Below, piece after piece: positions 1 to 9,197 of a DNA stretch of 64,000 nucleotides (the first letter of the stretch is position 1; each line of letters begins with the position of its first letter). Both the position numbers and the translations under genes were made by a program. Source of the DNA: Variovorax sp. dw_308 (GTDB lineage: Bacteria; Pseudomonadota; Gammaproteobacteria; Burkholderiales; Burkholderiaceae_C); assembly GCF_019207085.1 (NCBI RefSeq), contig NZ_JAATOM010000011.1:62001-126000 (forward strand), read 5' to 3'. A model generated the notes under the pieces. That model did not search any database, had not been told where the DNA came from, and saw nothing but the letters and a program-made list of their open reading frames with translations.

Positions 1-651
1 CGACAGGTCGCTTTCCGCGCGCTCGGCCAGCTCGGCGCTGAGCCGGCGCACCGGGCGCGTCGCGCGCTGCACCACCAGCACCACCACCGCGGCAATCACT
101 GCCATCAGCAACAGTTGCCGCCAGAGCGTGTCGAGCAGGATGCGCCGCGCCAGCGTCTGGCGCAGTTCCAGCGTCTCGGCCACCTGCACCACGGCCATGC
201 CCCGGCCGCGCTCGCTCGCCACCGGCTGCAGCAGCACGGCCACGCGCACGGGCTCGTCGTGGACGGTGGCGTCGTAGAAATCGACGAGCGCCGCATAGGC
301 CGGGCGCAGCGGTATCTGGCCGTGCCAGAACGGCAGGTCGTCGAAGCCTGACACCATCGCGCCCGACAGATGCGACACCCGGTAGAAGATGCGGCTCTGG
401 TTGTCGGCCTCGAAGGCTTCGAGCGCGGAGTAGGGCACCTTGGCACGCAGCTCGGCCTGCTCGTCATAGCCCTCCACGTCGAGTTGCTCGCCGATGGTCT
501 TGGCCGACGCCAGCAGGGTGCGGTCGTAGGCCAGCGTCGCAGCGGCCAGGCTCTGGCGGTAGAGGCTGACCGAGTTGATGACGACGAACACGCCGATCGG
601 CGCGAGGATGCCGATCAGCAGCGTGCGGCGCAGCGAGGCGGCCGGCTTCAT
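1..651 (-). CDS. tctE: TctE-like sensor histidine kinase, N-terminal part (cut by window edge)
   Basis: Only the first 217 codons are present; the gene continues beyond the left edge, so the dimerisation and ATPase domains are not visible. The ATG at 651 overlaps the stop of the upstream response-regulator gene (ATGA). Residues about 9-30 form a first membrane segment, residues about 31-170 a periplasmic sensor region of the type found in TctE-like kinases, and a second membrane segment follows near residues 178-192. The visible end, RATRPVRRLSAELAERAESD, looks like the start of a HAMP linker. TctE kinases sense tricarboxylates such as citrate and phosphorylate TctD. The divergent TctCBA transporter genes next door support that reading; the actual ligand is inferred. 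Confidence 0.85.
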   Translation of the reverse strand, partial: MKPAASLRRTLLIGILAPIGVFVVINSVSLYRQSLAAATLAYDRTLLASAKTIGEQLDVEGYDEQAELRAKVPYSALEAFEADNQSRIFYRVSHLSGAMVSGFDDLPFWHGQIPLRPAYAALVDFYDATVHDEPVRVAVLLQPVASERGRGMAVVQVAETLELRQTLARRILLDTLWRQLLLMAVIAAVVVLVVQRATRPVRRLSAELAERAESDLS

Positions 652-1325
652 CCTTCCTCGCGCAGGAGGTAGCCGAGGCCGCGCAAGGTCATCAACGCAG
701 TGCCGGTGCCGGCGAGCTTCTTGCGCAGACGGTAGACCACGACTTCGATGGCCTCGTACTGCACCTCGGTCTCGCCGGGGAACACCAGTTCGAACAGCCG
801 TTCCTTCGTCACGGCATGGCCGGGCCTGGCCATCAGCGCGGTGAGCAGGGCCAGTTCGCGCGGGGTGAGTTCCATCACCTCGCCGCGGTGGTAGATGGCG
901 CCGCTATCGGCCTCGAAGCGCAGCGCGCCCACCTGTTGCGGTCGCTCCGGGTCGGCGCCCATGCCATGGTGGCGGCGCCGCAGTGCGCGCAGCCGCGCCT
1001 CCAGTTCGTCCAGGTCGAAGGGCTTGGGCAGGTAGTCGTCGGCGCCCGCGTTGAGGCCCATGATGCGGTCGCCCACGGTGCCGCGCGCGGTCAGCAGCAG
1101 CACGGGAGTGCGCAGGCCCGCGGCGCGCGCCTGGGCCAGCACCTGCAGGCCGTCGAGGTTGGGCAGGCTGAGGTCGAGCGCGACCACGTCGGGCTCCAGT
1201 TCGCGCCACTGCGCCACCGCCAGCGCGCCGTCCCCGCAGAGGCGCACGTCAATGCGGCGCCGCGCCAGCGCGCGCTGCAGCGTGGCCTGCATCGATGGGT
1301 CATCCTCGACCAGCAGGAGTTTCAT
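648..1325 (-). CDS. tctD: TctD-like response regulator, OmpR family
   Basis: A 225-residue two-domain regulator. The receiver domain (residues 1-115) has the acidic pocket EDD at 7-9, the phospho-acceptor Asp51 in ALDLSLPN, Thr79 and Lys101 in LPKPF. The C-terminal half is a winged-helix OmpR/PhoB DNA-binding domain (GALRFEADSGAIY through YRLRKKL and RGLGYLL). It is followed with a 4-bp overlap by the kinase gene, the usual arrangement for a co-translated pair. It is transcribed divergently from tctC across about 167 bp, where its binding sites should lie. In characterised systems TctD activates tctCBA when citrate is present. The family call is firm; the substrate is inferred from context. 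Confidence 0.93.
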   Translation of the reverse strand: MKLLLVEDDPSMQATLQRALARRRIDVRLCGDGALAVAQWRELEPDVVALDLSLPNLDGLQVLAQARAAGLRTPVLLLTARGTVGDRIMGLNAGADDYLPKPFDLDELEARLRALRRRHHGMGADPERPQQVGALRFEADSGAIYHRGEVMELTPRELALLTALMARPGHAVTKERLFELVFPGETEVQYEAIEVVVYRLRKKLAGTGTALMTLRGLGYLLREEG

Positions 1326-1492
1326 TCAGCCTTCGAATTTCATGTGATCCGCCCCACGGATTGGGCGCGGTCGATGGCCCTTGCAGGGTTCAGTGTTTTC
1401 CCCAAGACGCAGGACAGCCAACTGACAGCAAGGCGGCGCATGATACCCAGTCAGCTTCCGGTCAGTACCACAGTCACAGGAGACCTTCTCAT

Positions 1493-2452
1493 ATGCGTCG
1501 CGATACCTTTCTGAAATCCCTTGCAGCACTGGCCGCCACCGGTGCCCTGCCTCTGTCGGCCTGGGCTGCGGCCAACGTCAAGATGATGATCCCCGCCAAC
1601 CCCGGCGGCGGCTGGGACACCACCGGCCGCGCGCTGGGCAAGGCCATGTCGGACGGCAAGCTCGCCGACACCGTCACCTACGACAACAAGGGCGGCGCCG
1701 CCGGCGCGCTGGGCCTGGCCCAGTTCGTGAACGGCTCCAAGGGCGATCCGAACGCGCTGATGGTGATGGGCTCCGTGATGCTCGGCGGCATCATCACCGG
1801 CAAGCCCCCGGTCAAGCTCGAACAGGCCACGCCGCTGGCGCGCCTGACCACCGAATACAACGTCTTCGTTCTGCCGGCCAACTCGCCGCTCAAGTCGATG
1901 GCCGACGTGGTCGCGCAACTCAAGAAGGACCCGGGCAGCGTCAAGTGGGGCGGCGGTTCGCGCGGCTCCACCGAGCACATCGCCGCGGCCATGATCGCGC
2001 AGAAGGTCGGCGCCGATCCGTCGAAGATCAACTACGTCGCCTTCCGTGGCGGCGGCGAGGCCACGGCGGCCATCCTGGGCGGCAACGTCACGGTGGGCGG
2101 CAGCGGCTACAGCGAGTTCGCCGAGTACATCGCGGCGGGCAAGATGAAGGCGATCGCCGTCACCTCGGCCCAGCGCCTGCCCGGCGTCAACGTGCCGACA
2201 CTGAAGGAGCAGGGCATCGACGTCGAGATCGGCAACTGGCGCGGCGTGTACGGCGCGCCGGGCATCACGCCGGACCAGCGCAAGGCGCTGATCGACGTGG
2301 TGCTGGCCGCGGTGAAGACCCCGTCCTGGGCCGATGCGCTCAAGAAGAACGACTGGACGCCGGCCGTCATTTCCGGCGATGCCTTCTCCAGGTTCGTCGA
2401 CGACGACTTCGCAAGCCTGCGCGCCATCATGACCAAGTCCGGCATGGTGTAA
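1493..2452 (+). CDS. tctC: TctC tricarboxylate-binding periplasmic protein
   Basis: A 319-residue extracytoplasmic solute receptor of the tripartite tricarboxylate transporter family. The ATG at 1493 has an AGGAGA ribosome-binding site at 1478-1483 and begins a clear signal peptide (MRRDTFLKSLAALAATGALP, cleavage near SAWA-A). The mature part opens with the family signature MMIPANPGGGWDTTGRA, whose loop contacts the carboxylate ligand. In-frame extensions upstream lack a signal sequence and were discarded. It captures a di- or tricarboxylate and delivers it to TctA/TctB. The gene is first in tctCBA, and the order C-B-A is typical. Citrate is the likely ligand, but TctC paralogues bind many carboxylates. 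Confidence 0.93.
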   Translation: MRRDTFLKSLAALAATGALPLSAWAAANVKMMIPANPGGGWDTTGRALGKAMSDGKLADTVTYDNKGGAAGALGLAQFVNGSKGDPNALMVMGSVMLGGIITGKPPVKLEQATPLARLTTEYNVFVLPANSPLKSMADVVAQLKKDPGSVKWGGGSRGSTEHIAAAMIAQKVGADPSKINYVAFRGGGEATAAILGGNVTVGGSGYSEFAEYIAAGKMKAIAVTSAQRLPGVNVPTLKEQGIDVEIGNWRGVYGAPGITPDQRKALIDVVLAAVKTPSWADALKKNDWTPAVISGDAFSRFVDDDFASLRAIMTKSGMV

Positions 2453-2545
2453 GGGGCCGAGGGCAATACCCGCGGGCCGGCAAGGTCGGCTCCGCGGTGT
2501 GTCTCGCAATGGGGCGCTCACGCCCCGAATCCAGGAAAAAGACAA

Positions 2546-3082
2546 ATGACAAACCCAGAAATCGCGGCGTCACCGCAAGCGGGCGCCTTGTGGCCGCAGA
2601 CCCTGGTCGGGGTCGGCGTGCTGTTGACGGGCCTGCTGCTCGCGATGGGCGCCATCGACATCTCGTCCGAGGCGGGCTACGGCGGCGTCGGCCCCAACTT
2701 CCTGCCGTGGCTGGTATCGATCGTGCTCACGATCTGTGGCGGCTGGATCATCTGGGAGGCGCGCACCGGTGGCTTTCGGGAACTGGAGGCGGCCCCGGAC
2801 GAGGAGCCGGCCTACTGGCCCGGTTTCGTCTGGGTGTCGGCCGGGCTGCTGCTCAACGCGGCGCTCATCACCACGCTGGGTTTCATCCTGAGTTGCACAT
2901 TAGCCTATGTGCTGGCCGTGCAGGGCCTGCGCCGCGCCAACGGGCAGGCCGCGGCCAACCAGCCGCGCACGTGGCTCCTCGACTGCCTCACGGGCTTCCT
3001 GATCGCGGCCCCGGTGTACTGGGCTTTCACCAAATTCCTGGCGATCAACCTGCCCGGACTCACCAACACCGGCTGGCTCTGA
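2546..3082 (+). CDS. tctB: TctB small membrane subunit of tripartite tricarboxylate transporter
   Basis: A 178-residue protein with four predicted membrane helices (about residues 18-38, 52-70, 90-125 as a long pair, and 150-170), matching the poorly conserved TctB/YraM subunit. Its N terminus carries the typical AIDISSEAGYGGVGPNFLPW stretch. It sits 93 bp after tctC and 1 bp before tctA. It is thought to help TctA fold or to couple the binding protein to the permease. Identification depends on size, topology and position between tctC and tctA, so the call is firm as a transporter component and less informative on its exact role. Confidence 0.9.
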   Translation: MTNPEIAASPQAGALWPQTLVGVGVLLTGLLLAMGAIDISSEAGYGGVGPNFLPWLVSIVLTICGGWIIWEARTGGFRELEAAPDEEPAYWPGFVWVSAGLLLNAALITTLGFILSCTLAYVLAVQGLRRANGQAAANQPRTWLLDCLTGFLIAAPVYWAFTKFLAINLPGLTNTGWL

Positions 3083-3083
3083 C

Positions 3084-4598
3084 ATGGACATCTTCAACGC
3101 ATTGATGCACGGGTTCGCGCTCGCGATCACCCCTGCCAACCTGCTCTGGTGCCTGGTCGGCTGTGCGCTCGGCACGGCCGTCGGCGTGCTGCCCGGCATC
3201 GGCCCGGCGGTCGCGGTCGCGATGCTGCTGCCGATCACGGCCAAGGTCGAGGTCACGGCCTCGATGATCTTCTTCTCCGGCATCTACTACGGCGCGATGT
3301 ACGGCGGCTCCACCACTTCCATCCTGCTCAACACGCCCGGGGAGACGGCCAGCATGGTGACGGCCATGGAGGGCAACAAGATGGCCAAGAGCGGGCGAGC
3401 GGGCGCGGCGCTTGCCACGGCAGCCATCGGCTCCTTCGTGGCGGGCTCCATCGCAACAGTTATCGTCACCCTGTTCGCGCCTTTCGTGGCCGAGTTCGCC
3501 GTCAAGCTCGGTCCGCCGGAATACTTCCTGCTGATGCTGCTGGCCTTCACCACGGTGAGCGCGGTGTTGGGCAAGAGCACCTTGCGCGGCATGACGGCGC
3601 TCTTCGTCGGCCTGGCTGCGGGCTGCGTCGGGCTCGACCAGATCTCCGGCCAGGGCCGCTACACCGGCGGCGTTCCGGAACTGCTCGACGGCATCGAGAT
3701 CGTGCTGGTCGCGGTCGGGCTGTTCGCCGTGGCCGAAGTGCTCTACGCAGTGTTGTACGAAGGCAAGGTCGTCGAAGGGCAGAACAAGCTGAGCCGCGTG
3801 CACATGAGCGCGGCCGACTGGAAGCGCTCCATCCCGGCCTGGCTGCGCGGCACGGCCATCGGCACGCCCTTCGGCTGCATCCCGGCGGGCGGCACCGAGA
3901 TCCCGACCTTCCTCAGCTATGCCACGGAAAAGAAACTGGCCAAGCCCGAGCACAGGAAGGACTTCGGCACCGTCGGCGCCATCGAAGGCGTGGCGGGCCC
4001 CGAGGCCGCCAACAACGCGACGGTGACGGCGGCGCTGATCCCCTTGCTCACGCTCGGCATCCCGACCAGCAACACCACCGCCATCCTGCTCGGCGCCTTC
4101 CAGAACTACGGCATCCAGCCGGGGCCACAGCTGTTCACCACCTCGGCCGCGCTGGTCTGGGCGCTGATCGCGTCGCTCTACATCGGCAACGTGATGCTGC
4201 TGGTGCTGAACCTGCCGATGGTCGGCCTGTGGGTGAAGCTACTGAAGATCCCCAAGCCGCAGCTCTATGCGGGCATCCTGATCTTCGCGACGGTGGGCGC
4301 CTACGGCATGCGCCAGAGTTCCTTCGACCTGTTCCTGCTCTACGGCATCGGCATCCTGGGCGTGCTCATGCGGCGCTTCGACTTCCCGACCGCGCCGGTG
4401 GTGGTCGGCATGATCCTGGGGCCGCTGGCCGAGGCGCAACTGCGCAATGCCATGTCGATCGGCGAGGGCAGCGCGGTGGTGTTCTTCCAGCGGCCGATGT
4501 CGATTGCGCTGGTCGTCATCGTGCTGGCCGTGCTGATCCTGCCGCGCCTGGCCAAGCGCTTCAGCGATCGCAAGGCGCAGGCGGCGCTGGTCTCCTGA
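3084..4598 (+). CDS. tctA: TctA large permease subunit of tripartite tricarboxylate transporter
   Basis: A 504-residue integral membrane protein with about 11-12 hydrophobic segments. Both internally duplicated signature regions of the TctA family are seen: GVLPGIGPAVAVAMLLP near residues 34-50 and the related CIPAGGTEIPTFLSYATEKK near residues 267-286, followed by GPEAANNATVTAALIPLLTLGIP. It forms the cation-driven translocation channel that receives substrate from TctC. It starts 1 bp after the tctB stop. Length and motifs agree with the family norm of about 500 residues. Confidence 0.95.
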   Translation: MDIFNALMHGFALAITPANLLWCLVGCALGTAVGVLPGIGPAVAVAMLLPITAKVEVTASMIFFSGIYYGAMYGGSTTSILLNTPGETASMVTAMEGNKMAKSGRAGAALATAAIGSFVAGSIATVIVTLFAPFVAEFAVKLGPPEYFLLMLLAFTTVSAVLGKSTLRGMTALFVGLAAGCVGLDQISGQGRYTGGVPELLDGIEIVLVAVGLFAVAEVLYAVLYEGKVVEGQNKLSRVHMSAADWKRSIPAWLRGTAIGTPFGCIPAGGTEIPTFLSYATEKKLAKPEHRKDFGTVGAIEGVAGPEAANNATVTAALIPLLTLGIPTSNTTAILLGAFQNYGIQPGPQLFTTSAALVWALIASLYIGNVMLLVLNLPMVGLWVKLLKIPKPQLYAGILIFATVGAYGMRQSSFDLFLLYGIGILGVLMRRFDFPTAPVVVGMILGPLAEAQLRNAMSIGEGSAVVFFQRPMSIALVVIVLAVLILPRLAKRFSDRKAQAALVS

Positions 4599-4629
4599 CG
4601 AATGCTCGCGTGAGTCGCGGCGGCGCTAT

Positions 4630-5304
4630 CTATCGCAGCGCCGCCGCGACGCGTTCGGCGATGCGGGCCATGCCCCAATCATGCGGATGCGCGTTGACGG
4701 CGGCATTCGCAAATTGGGTCCCCTGGCGGTCCTGGCTTGCGGGATCGGGATGGATGTCGCCGATGTCGACGTAGCGCCCGCCGCGCAACATGCATTCCTG
4801 CCGGATGATGGCGTCCGTCGAGGGGTTGCGCCACCAGGTCGAGAGGCAGACGAGACGCAGCCCTCGTGATGCCGTCGCCAACAGCTTGCTGTAGGCCGCT
4901 GCGAAGGGCGCGAGGTTTGCCGGCTGCACGTTGTCCCCGAGTTCTACGACCACCAGGGTCGTGGCGTCGATGCGGGGGGCCATCTCCGCAATCCGGCCCG
5001 CATTGGCCACGGGGTCCTGTTCGAGGCTGGAGAAGCTGAAGACCGACACGGGCAACTTCAGGGCATCGCCCGTCAGGTGCGCGTAGTCACTGGCCTGGGC
5101 CGATGCCGCCATGCCCCAGTGATTCGGCCAATCCAACGCCTTGTTCTCCGGATGAAGCGTCAGGCTGTTGCCGATGAAGGCGATGCGCGTGGCCTTTGCC
5201 TCCGGGGCGGGAGGTGTCGCGGCGATGGCTGTGTTGCCAACCGGAGTGATCCAGAGCCAAGCGGCAAGGCCGATGAGCAGGCCGAGTTTGGCGAAGATTT
5301 TCAT
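4630..5304 (-). CDS. Secreted SGNH-fold hydrolase, probable esterase
   Basis: A 224-residue protein with an N-terminal signal peptide (cleavage near NTAIAA). SGNH blocks can be followed: block I as FIGNSLTLHP, where the nucleophile Ser follows GN rather than the usual GD; block III as VELGDN; and block V as NAHPHDWGMARIA, giving the catalytic Asp/His region (here HPHD before WG). The fold typically removes acetyl or acyl groups from carbohydrates or lipids. The gene is the last on the minus strand after the EPS operon, about 213 bp downstream of a glycosyltransferase. A role in trimming acyl groups from the polysaccharide is plausible but inferred from position. It is convergent with tctA. 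Confidence 0.7.
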   Translation of the reverse strand: MKIFAKLGLLIGLAAWLWITPVGNTAIAATPPAPEAKATRIAFIGNSLTLHPENKALDWPNHWGMAASAQASDYAHLTGDALKLPVSVFSFSSLEQDPVANAGRIAEMAPRIDATTLVVVELGDNVQPANLAPFAAAYSKLLATASRGLRLVCLSTWWRNPSTDAIIRQECMLRGGRYVDIGDIHPDPASQDRQGTQFANAAVNAHPHDWGMARIAERVAAALR

Positions 5305-5517
5305 TTCCGTAGCGATAGGGCCGGCTTTTCGATGAGATGCCAGGACGGCATCGCGAGCAACAGCGTCTCAGTGACAGCGACACAAGTCAATGTCCATGTG
5401 TCAACTCCCGGCAGCATGGCGGCGGCGCACCGGTGCACCTGGAACGCATAGACATACACGCAGTGGGAATAGTCGCCGACCCGGCTGTAGGCGCAAATGA
5501 CCGGGATGACTTGGGGG

Positions 5518-6657
5518 TCACGGCAGGTCCTGCGCAAAGTGCTGCCGGTACGCCGCCACCATCACCTGCGCCGACGCACGCCAGTTGAATCGCGCCGCCT
5601 GCGCAATGCCCCGCTCGATGGCGCGCGATCGAGCGATCGGGTTCGACAACAGCGTCGATACGGCCGCCGCGATGGCGGTGGGAAAGTTGGGGTCGGCCGT
5701 CAGCGCGGCGTCGCCGGCGACCTCGGGCAGGGAGGTCGTGCTCGACGTCACGACCGGCACGCCGCTGGCCATCGCCTCCGCGACCGGCATGCCGAAGCCC
5801 TCGGCAAAGGTCGGATAGACGAACACCGCCGCATGGCGCAACAGCGCGGGCAGGCCATGGTCCGGCACCTTCTCCATGAAGCGCACGTCCTGCTCCAGCC
5901 CCAGCGTGCGCACGGCGTCGAAGATGGGTTCGCTGTGGAAGTCGCGCTGGCCGATGATCACCAGCGGCATCCGTGGTCCGGGCAGCAGGGCGTAGGCGCG
6001 CAGCAGGTTCAGGTGGTTCTTGCGCGGCTCCAGCCGGCCGACGGTGCAGAGGTAGCCGCCGGGCTCCAGACCGGCGCTGCGCACATAGTCGGCGCCCTCG
6101 GCGCCCGGATGGAAGCGCGTGGTGTCGATCCCGTTGGTGGTGATCGCGATGCGCACCGGGTCGATGTCGTAGAGCCGCGCAATCTCCCCGCGCGAGAACT
6201 CGCTCACCGTGAAGAGCAGGCTGGCATGGCGCACCGCGATCATGCTCGTCACGCGGGACATCCGGACGAAGTTGGGCGTGAAGTACTGCGGGTGCGTCTC
6301 GAACAGCGTGTCGTGGATGGTGCAGGCGCAGGGCCCCAGCCGCAGGAAGGGCAGGCGGTACTGCATGTGCAAAAGGTCGATGTCGTGCTTGCGTTGCAGC
6401 AGCGCCAGTTGCCACCCCAGGCGCGCCATGCCGCCGGCATGGGGTACTTCGATCAGCTCGACGTTGGGCGCGTTGAACACCGGGTATTCCGCGCGCAGTC
6501 GCGCGGTGTTGCCCAGCAGGAAGACGAAGTCGATCTCGGGCGCCTGCACGATCGCCTCCTGGTAGACACCGAGGATGTGGCTGCGGCTGCCCTGGAAGAT
6601 GCCGTCGAAGGTATGGAAGTCCACGCCGACGCGCGGGCGGGGAGGAGAGGCGGTCAT
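5518..6657 (-). CDS. GT-B fold glycosyltransferase, family 1/4 type
   Basis: A 379-residue glycosyltransferase. The ATG at 6657 overlaps the preceding stop (ATGA), so translation is probably coupled. The C-terminal Rossmann domain shows the group-1 features TVGRLEPRKNHLNLLRAY and the EX7E region FAEGFGMPVAEAMASGVPVV, which holds the nucleotide-sugar donor. The N-terminal domain (FHTFDGIFQGSRSHILGVY) accepts the growing lipid-linked oligosaccharide. It is cytoplasmic or peripheral to the membrane. The sugar cannot be told from sequence. It is the last gene of the unbroken coupled part of the EPS operon. Confidence 0.9.
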   Translation of the reverse strand: MTASPPRPRVGVDFHTFDGIFQGSRSHILGVYQEAIVQAPEIDFVFLLGNTARLRAEYPVFNAPNVELIEVPHAGGMARLGWQLALLQRKHDIDLLHMQYRLPFLRLGPCACTIHDTLFETHPQYFTPNFVRMSRVTSMIAVRHASLLFTVSEFSRGEIARLYDIDPVRIAITTNGIDTTRFHPGAEGADYVRSAGLEPGGYLCTVGRLEPRKNHLNLLRAYALLPGPRMPLVIIGQRDFHSEPIFDAVRTLGLEQDVRFMEKVPDHGLPALLRHAAVFVYPTFAEGFGMPVAEAMASGVPVVTSSTTSLPEVAGDAALTADPNFPTAIAAAVSTLLSNPIARSRAIERGIAQAARFNWRASAQVMVAAYRQHFAQDLP

Positions 6658-8261
6658 GAGCTGGGAATGTCCACGGTGATGAGCGCCACGCTGTGCGGGG
6701 GCAGGCGCGCGCTGAGTTTCTGGTTGGCACGGACCTCGAGCGGGGACTCGCCGCGCGTGAGCATGTCGGGCTTGTCGCCGGCGTCGAAGACGTCGTCGGA
6801 GGACAGGAGGCTCATGCGCGCCTGCGCGGCGCGGACGGCGCCGAAGCCGAACTGCCCCAGCGCGGCGCGCCGGGGGTCCTTGTTGATGACGATCATGCGC
6901 AGGGCCGCGCGGCCTCCGCTGGCATCGGCGCGCGTGGCAAGGATCTCGACCAGCGGCATGGCATCCACGGCCTCCACCTGGCCGATGCTTGCGACGCGCA
7001 CGGTTTCCGACTGCACGGCGGCCTGGATGCGCTGCCCCTGCAGCGCCTCGCCCATCAGCTGCAGGACCTGGAAGGCCGGCCTCGGGAACGCACCGGCATG
7101 GATCGCGCCGAAGAGCCCGTTGGCCGACAGCGACCAGTAGTTCGCCAGTAGGACGTCGGGCGTCTCGGCGAACACGCGCAGCACATCGGCCAGGAAGATG
7201 GCGCCCGCGGGCGCGCTGGTCCATTTGTCGGATGGGCCCCGGCCCAGGCTGAACAGAGGGCTGTATTCGGTCACCGCCAGCGGCAGCTTCTGTCTTGGCC
7301 GCACGTCGGCGAGCAGTTGTCGCATGACGCCGAAGTCGCGTTTCACGGTGAGCGCGCCCGCCGCTGCGCCCCAGTACAACTCGACGGGCGACATGCCGCG
7401 CTTGGAGCCGAAGGGCATGTAGGCGTTGTGCAGGCACGCGTAGTCGAAGCGCTCGGTCACGGTGCCGAGCACCGTGCGCGTGAAACCGGGGTAGGGCGTG
7501 ACCGGCAGGCCGGCGCGCTGGTCGGTGGTCAGCGGGAGGCCGATGACGATGTCGGGGTCGACCGCGCGCATGGCGCGGATGAAGGTGTCGACGCGCCGCG
7601 CGAATTCCTGCGGCGGCAGGTTGACGTCGGTGCGGGACTCTTCCTTGAGATAGGGCTCGTTGCCCATTTCCCAGTACGCCACGTGCGGCAGCTTGCGGCC
7701 GGTGATGCGCGATGTCATGCGCCCCACGTTGGTGGCCGCCACCCAGCGCGCCGCTTCCTCGGCCGTGCCGGTCACGATGTTCACGGTGATCAGCGGCTGG
7801 GCGTCGACCGCCTCGCACAGTTCGAGAAAGCGCCGCGTGTCCATCAGCGTGCGCTGGCGCTCGCGGCTGAAGACATGTTCGTTGACGGGCGCCTCCCAAT
7901 GGAACACGTCCGAGAACGTGCCGCCCGGAAAGCGCAGCACGGTGGGCCCGAGGCGGCGCGCCATCGCGAGCATGGCCGGCGCGAAGCCGCCGTCCTCCTT
8001 CACCATGTTGTCCCCGCCGTACACCCAGCCGACGTTGCTGCCGAGCACGCGGCGGTTGACAGGCGTGCCCGCCGCCCGCGCGTCGATCGTCACGTCGAAC
8101 GCATGCGACTCGTTGCTGGGCGCGAACGTCGCATCATCCGGGCCCGCGGGACCGGGCCGCGCCCGGCACGACGACTGCAGCAGCATCCCGCCGGCCCCGA
8201 CGGCCAGCGTCGAGCCCGCGAGCCAGGCACGCCGCGTCAGTGGGTACGCAGGATGGCCCAT
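6654..8261 (-). CDS. Exported GH51/GH39-like glycoside hydrolase (clan GH-A), lipoprotein-like
   Basis: A 535-residue protein starting with twin arginines (LTRRAWLAG) and a hydrophobic stretch ending LLQSSC, which fits a Tat-type or lipoprotein signal. The body is a (beta/alpha)8 barrel of the arabinofuranosidase type: VLRFPGGTFSDVFHW near residues 110-124, the acid/base Glu in YWEMGNEPY, and a nucleophile candidate Glu in AVTEYSPLF. A C-terminal beta domain follows. GH51 enzymes release alpha-L-arabinofuranose; other members cleave glucans. Its place between a GT2 and a GT1 gene, overlapping both (25 bp and 4 bp), suggests it edits or depolymerises the EPS in the periplasm or at the outer membrane. 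The exact substrate is unknown. Confidence 0.75.
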   Translation of the reverse strand: MGHPAYPLTRRAWLAGSTLAVGAGGMLLQSSCRARPGPAGPDDATFAPSNESHAFDVTIDARAAGTPVNRRVLGSNVGWVYGGDNMVKEDGGFAPAMLAMARRLGPTVLRFPGGTFSDVFHWEAPVNEHVFSRERQRTLMDTRRFLELCEAVDAQPLITVNIVTGTAEEAARWVAATNVGRMTSRITGRKLPHVAYWEMGNEPYLKEESRTDVNLPPQEFARRVDTFIRAMRAVDPDIVIGLPLTTDQRAGLPVTPYPGFTRTVLGTVTERFDYACLHNAYMPFGSKRGMSPVELYWGAAAGALTVKRDFGVMRQLLADVRPRQKLPLAVTEYSPLFSLGRGPSDKWTSAPAGAIFLADVLRVFAETPDVLLANYWSLSANGLFGAIHAGAFPRPAFQVLQLMGEALQGQRIQAAVQSETVRVASIGQVEAVDAMPLVEILATRADASGGRAALRMIVINKDPRRAALGQFGFGAVRAAQARMSLLSSDDVFDAGDKPDMLTRGESPLEVRANQKLSARLPPHSVALITVDIPSS

Positions 8262-9193
8262 GCGCGTCGCATCATGTCCTGGCTCGACCGGGCCCTGCGG
8301 TCGAAGCCGCTGTCGGGCTGGAAGGTGCCGGCCACCTGGTACATCAGCCAGCGCAGGCCGAAGCCCGAAACCGTGATGACGTCGTAGACCCGCAGGCCGC
8401 GTCCGCCGCGCATCTGCCGGTAGAACTGGCGCGGCCCCTTGAGCGACGACAGCAGGACATCGCCTTCCTGCTTCTTCATGCTCGCGCCCTGGTAGTGGAT
8501 GATCGAGACCTTCGGGCTGTAGACCACGCGGCCGCCTGCCTGCTTGAGGCGATGGCAGAGTTCCATGTCCTCGCCGTACATGAAGTACTCGGTGTTGAAC
8601 AGGCGTCCGTCGAGCTTGCTGCCGCGCAGCATCATGCAGGCGCCCGAGACCCAGTCGACATCGATGTCCTCGCGCACGTCATGGTCCAGGTAGAGCGGCA
8701 GCGGCCGCCATGCGGCGGGCAGCAGGCGGTCGAGGAAGAAGTTGTGCGTCATCAGGTTCAGCAGGCGCGGATAGGCGCCGCCGGTCCAGCGCTGCAGCGT
8801 GCGGTCGCCGTTGAGCAGGCGGCAGCCGATCACGGCGACCTCGGGCGATGCGTCCATGGCCTTGACCAGGTCGACGATGGCGTTGGGCTCCACCACCGTG
8901 TCGGGGTTCAGCAGCAGGACATAGGGCGCCTCGCAGAACTCCAGCACCTGGTTGTTGGCGCGGCCGAAGCCGACGTTGTCGACGTTGGCGACCAGGTGCA
9001 CCTGCGGGAAGCAGTCGCGGACCATGGCGGTGCTGCCGTCGCCCGACGCGTTGTCGACGACGATCACCTGCATGGCGTCGGCCGGGAGGCCTCCTTGCTC
9101 GTAGACCGACTTGATGCAGGCGTGCAGCAGTTCGCGCACGTTCCAGTTGACGATGATGATGCTGACCAGCGGTTGTTTCATGTCTTCGTTCAT
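8237..9193 (-). CDS. GT2 family glycosyltransferase, WbbL/rhamnosyltransferase-like
   Basis: A 318-residue GT-A enzyme. The ATG at 9193 (MNEDMKQPLVSIIIVNWNVR) lies 4 bp after the preceding stop; a longer in-frame reading is antisense-like low-complexity sequence and was rejected. The N-terminal nucleotide-binding strand VSIIIVNWN, VVDNASGDGS and NVGFGRANNQ are typical of the rhamnosyltransferase branch. NPDT in VLLLNPDTVVEP is the metal-binding DXD equivalent, and YFMYGEDMELCHRLKQAG is the ED-box region. It adds one sugar, perhaps rhamnose, to the EPS repeat unit on the cytoplasmic side. The donor sugar is an inference from branch similarity only. Confidence 0.9.
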   Translation of the reverse strand: MNEDMKQPLVSIIIVNWNVRELLHACIKSVYEQGGLPADAMQVIVVDNASGDGSTAMVRDCFPQVHLVANVDNVGFGRANNQVLEFCEAPYVLLLNPDTVVEPNAIVDLVKAMDASPEVAVIGCRLLNGDRTLQRWTGGAYPRLLNLMTHNFFLDRLLPAAWRPLPLYLDHDVREDIDVDWVSGACMMLRGSKLDGRLFNTEYFMYGEDMELCHRLKQAGGRVVYSPKVSIIHYQGASMKKQEGDVLLSSLKGPRQFYRQMRGGRGLRVYDVITVSGFGLRWLMYQVAGTFQPDSGFDRRARSSQDMMRRAWAILRTH

Positions 9194-9197
9194 TTGT

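Noticed and set aside
1295..1492. 66-codon N-terminal extension of TctC
   Set aside because: The signal peptide begins at the ATG at 1493 behind a good AGGAGA site; an extension would bury it.
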